A stretch of 8,512 nt of DNA from positions 1 to 8,512 of the forward strand of contig DATMAW010000137.1 in assembly GCA_035559715.1 (NCBI GenBank), written 5' to 3'. This DNA comes from JACQHC01 sp035559715. GTDB taxonomy: Bacteria > Gemmatimonadota > Gemmatimonadetes > Gemmatimonadales > GWC2-71-9. The notes under the pieces were generated by a model, which was not told the origin of the DNA, did no database searches, and saw only the letters and a list, made by a program, of their open reading frames with translations. Shown here in pieces: positions 5,886 to 8,512 of the stretch (position 1 is its first letter; each line of letters opens with the position of its first letter). A program made the position numbers and the translations under genes.

Positions 5886-5895
5886 GCGTTAGTTT
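5886..5895 (+). promoter_or_regulatory. GCGTTAGTTT motif next to the alaS start (possible leaderless promoter)
   Basis: GCGTTAGTTT ends 8 nt before the alaS ATG and matches the yraN-proximal GCGTTAGGTT at nine of ten positions. TAGTTT (5890-5895) fits a TANNNT -10 element, which would place the transcription start at or next to the ATG. AGGG (5883-5886) is 17 nt from the ATG, too far for a ribosome binding site. No -35 match was seen 16-18 bp upstream. Confidence 0.4.
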
Positions 5896-5903
5896 ACCCA
5901 CCC

Positions 5904-8512
<2,609 letters not shown>

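Overview
This window is a GC-rich bacterial chromosome segment (by eye, about two thirds G+C). Every gene lies on the plus strand. It combines conserved DNA-processing and translation genes with a Gram-negative PEP-CTERM surface protein. High GC, the PEP-CTERM protein and the character of FtsK, RecA, RecX and AlaRS suggest a Gemmatimonadota-like organism. That placement is from memory of family sequences; other high-GC Gram-negative phyla cannot be excluded.

Layout: (1) 3-1655, the C-terminal motor and gamma domains of the DNA translocase FtsK/SpoIIIE, 5' end outside the window. (2) 1656-1832, an intergenic region with a C-rich, G-poor tract, a perfect inverted repeat around a -10-like hexamer, and a second promoter-like motif close to the next start. 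(3) 1833-2234 yraN (UPF0102 nuclease-like), then a 74-bp gap with a GTTC-N7-GTTC direct repeat (SOS-box-like), then recA (2309-3364) and recX (3369-4040), 4 bp apart. (4) 4041-5903, a less conserved block: a regulatory-looking leader, an exported PEP-CTERM protein (4328-4990), a strong intrinsic terminator (5014-5050), and a four-helix membrane protein of unknown function (5192-5710). (5) 5904 to the end, alaS, open to the window edge and lacking only its extreme C terminus.

ftsK, yraN, recA and recX fit a chromosome segregation and recombination neighbourhood. recA-recX-alaS is a widespread gene order; here two accessory genes separate recX from alaS. The points most worth a second look are: the PEP-CTERM protein, whose only cysteine and an HQAIW motif resemble the Cys-Gln pair of thioester adhesins; an 8-bp tandem repeat inside the alaS reading frame, with a degenerate relative in the ftsK linker; the alphaproteobacterial-type LexA-like box before recA; and a GCGTTAG(G/T)TT motif 6-8 nt before the yraN and alaS start codons that suggests leaderless transcription. 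No tRNA, rRNA, CRISPR array, insertion sequence or phage gene was seen.
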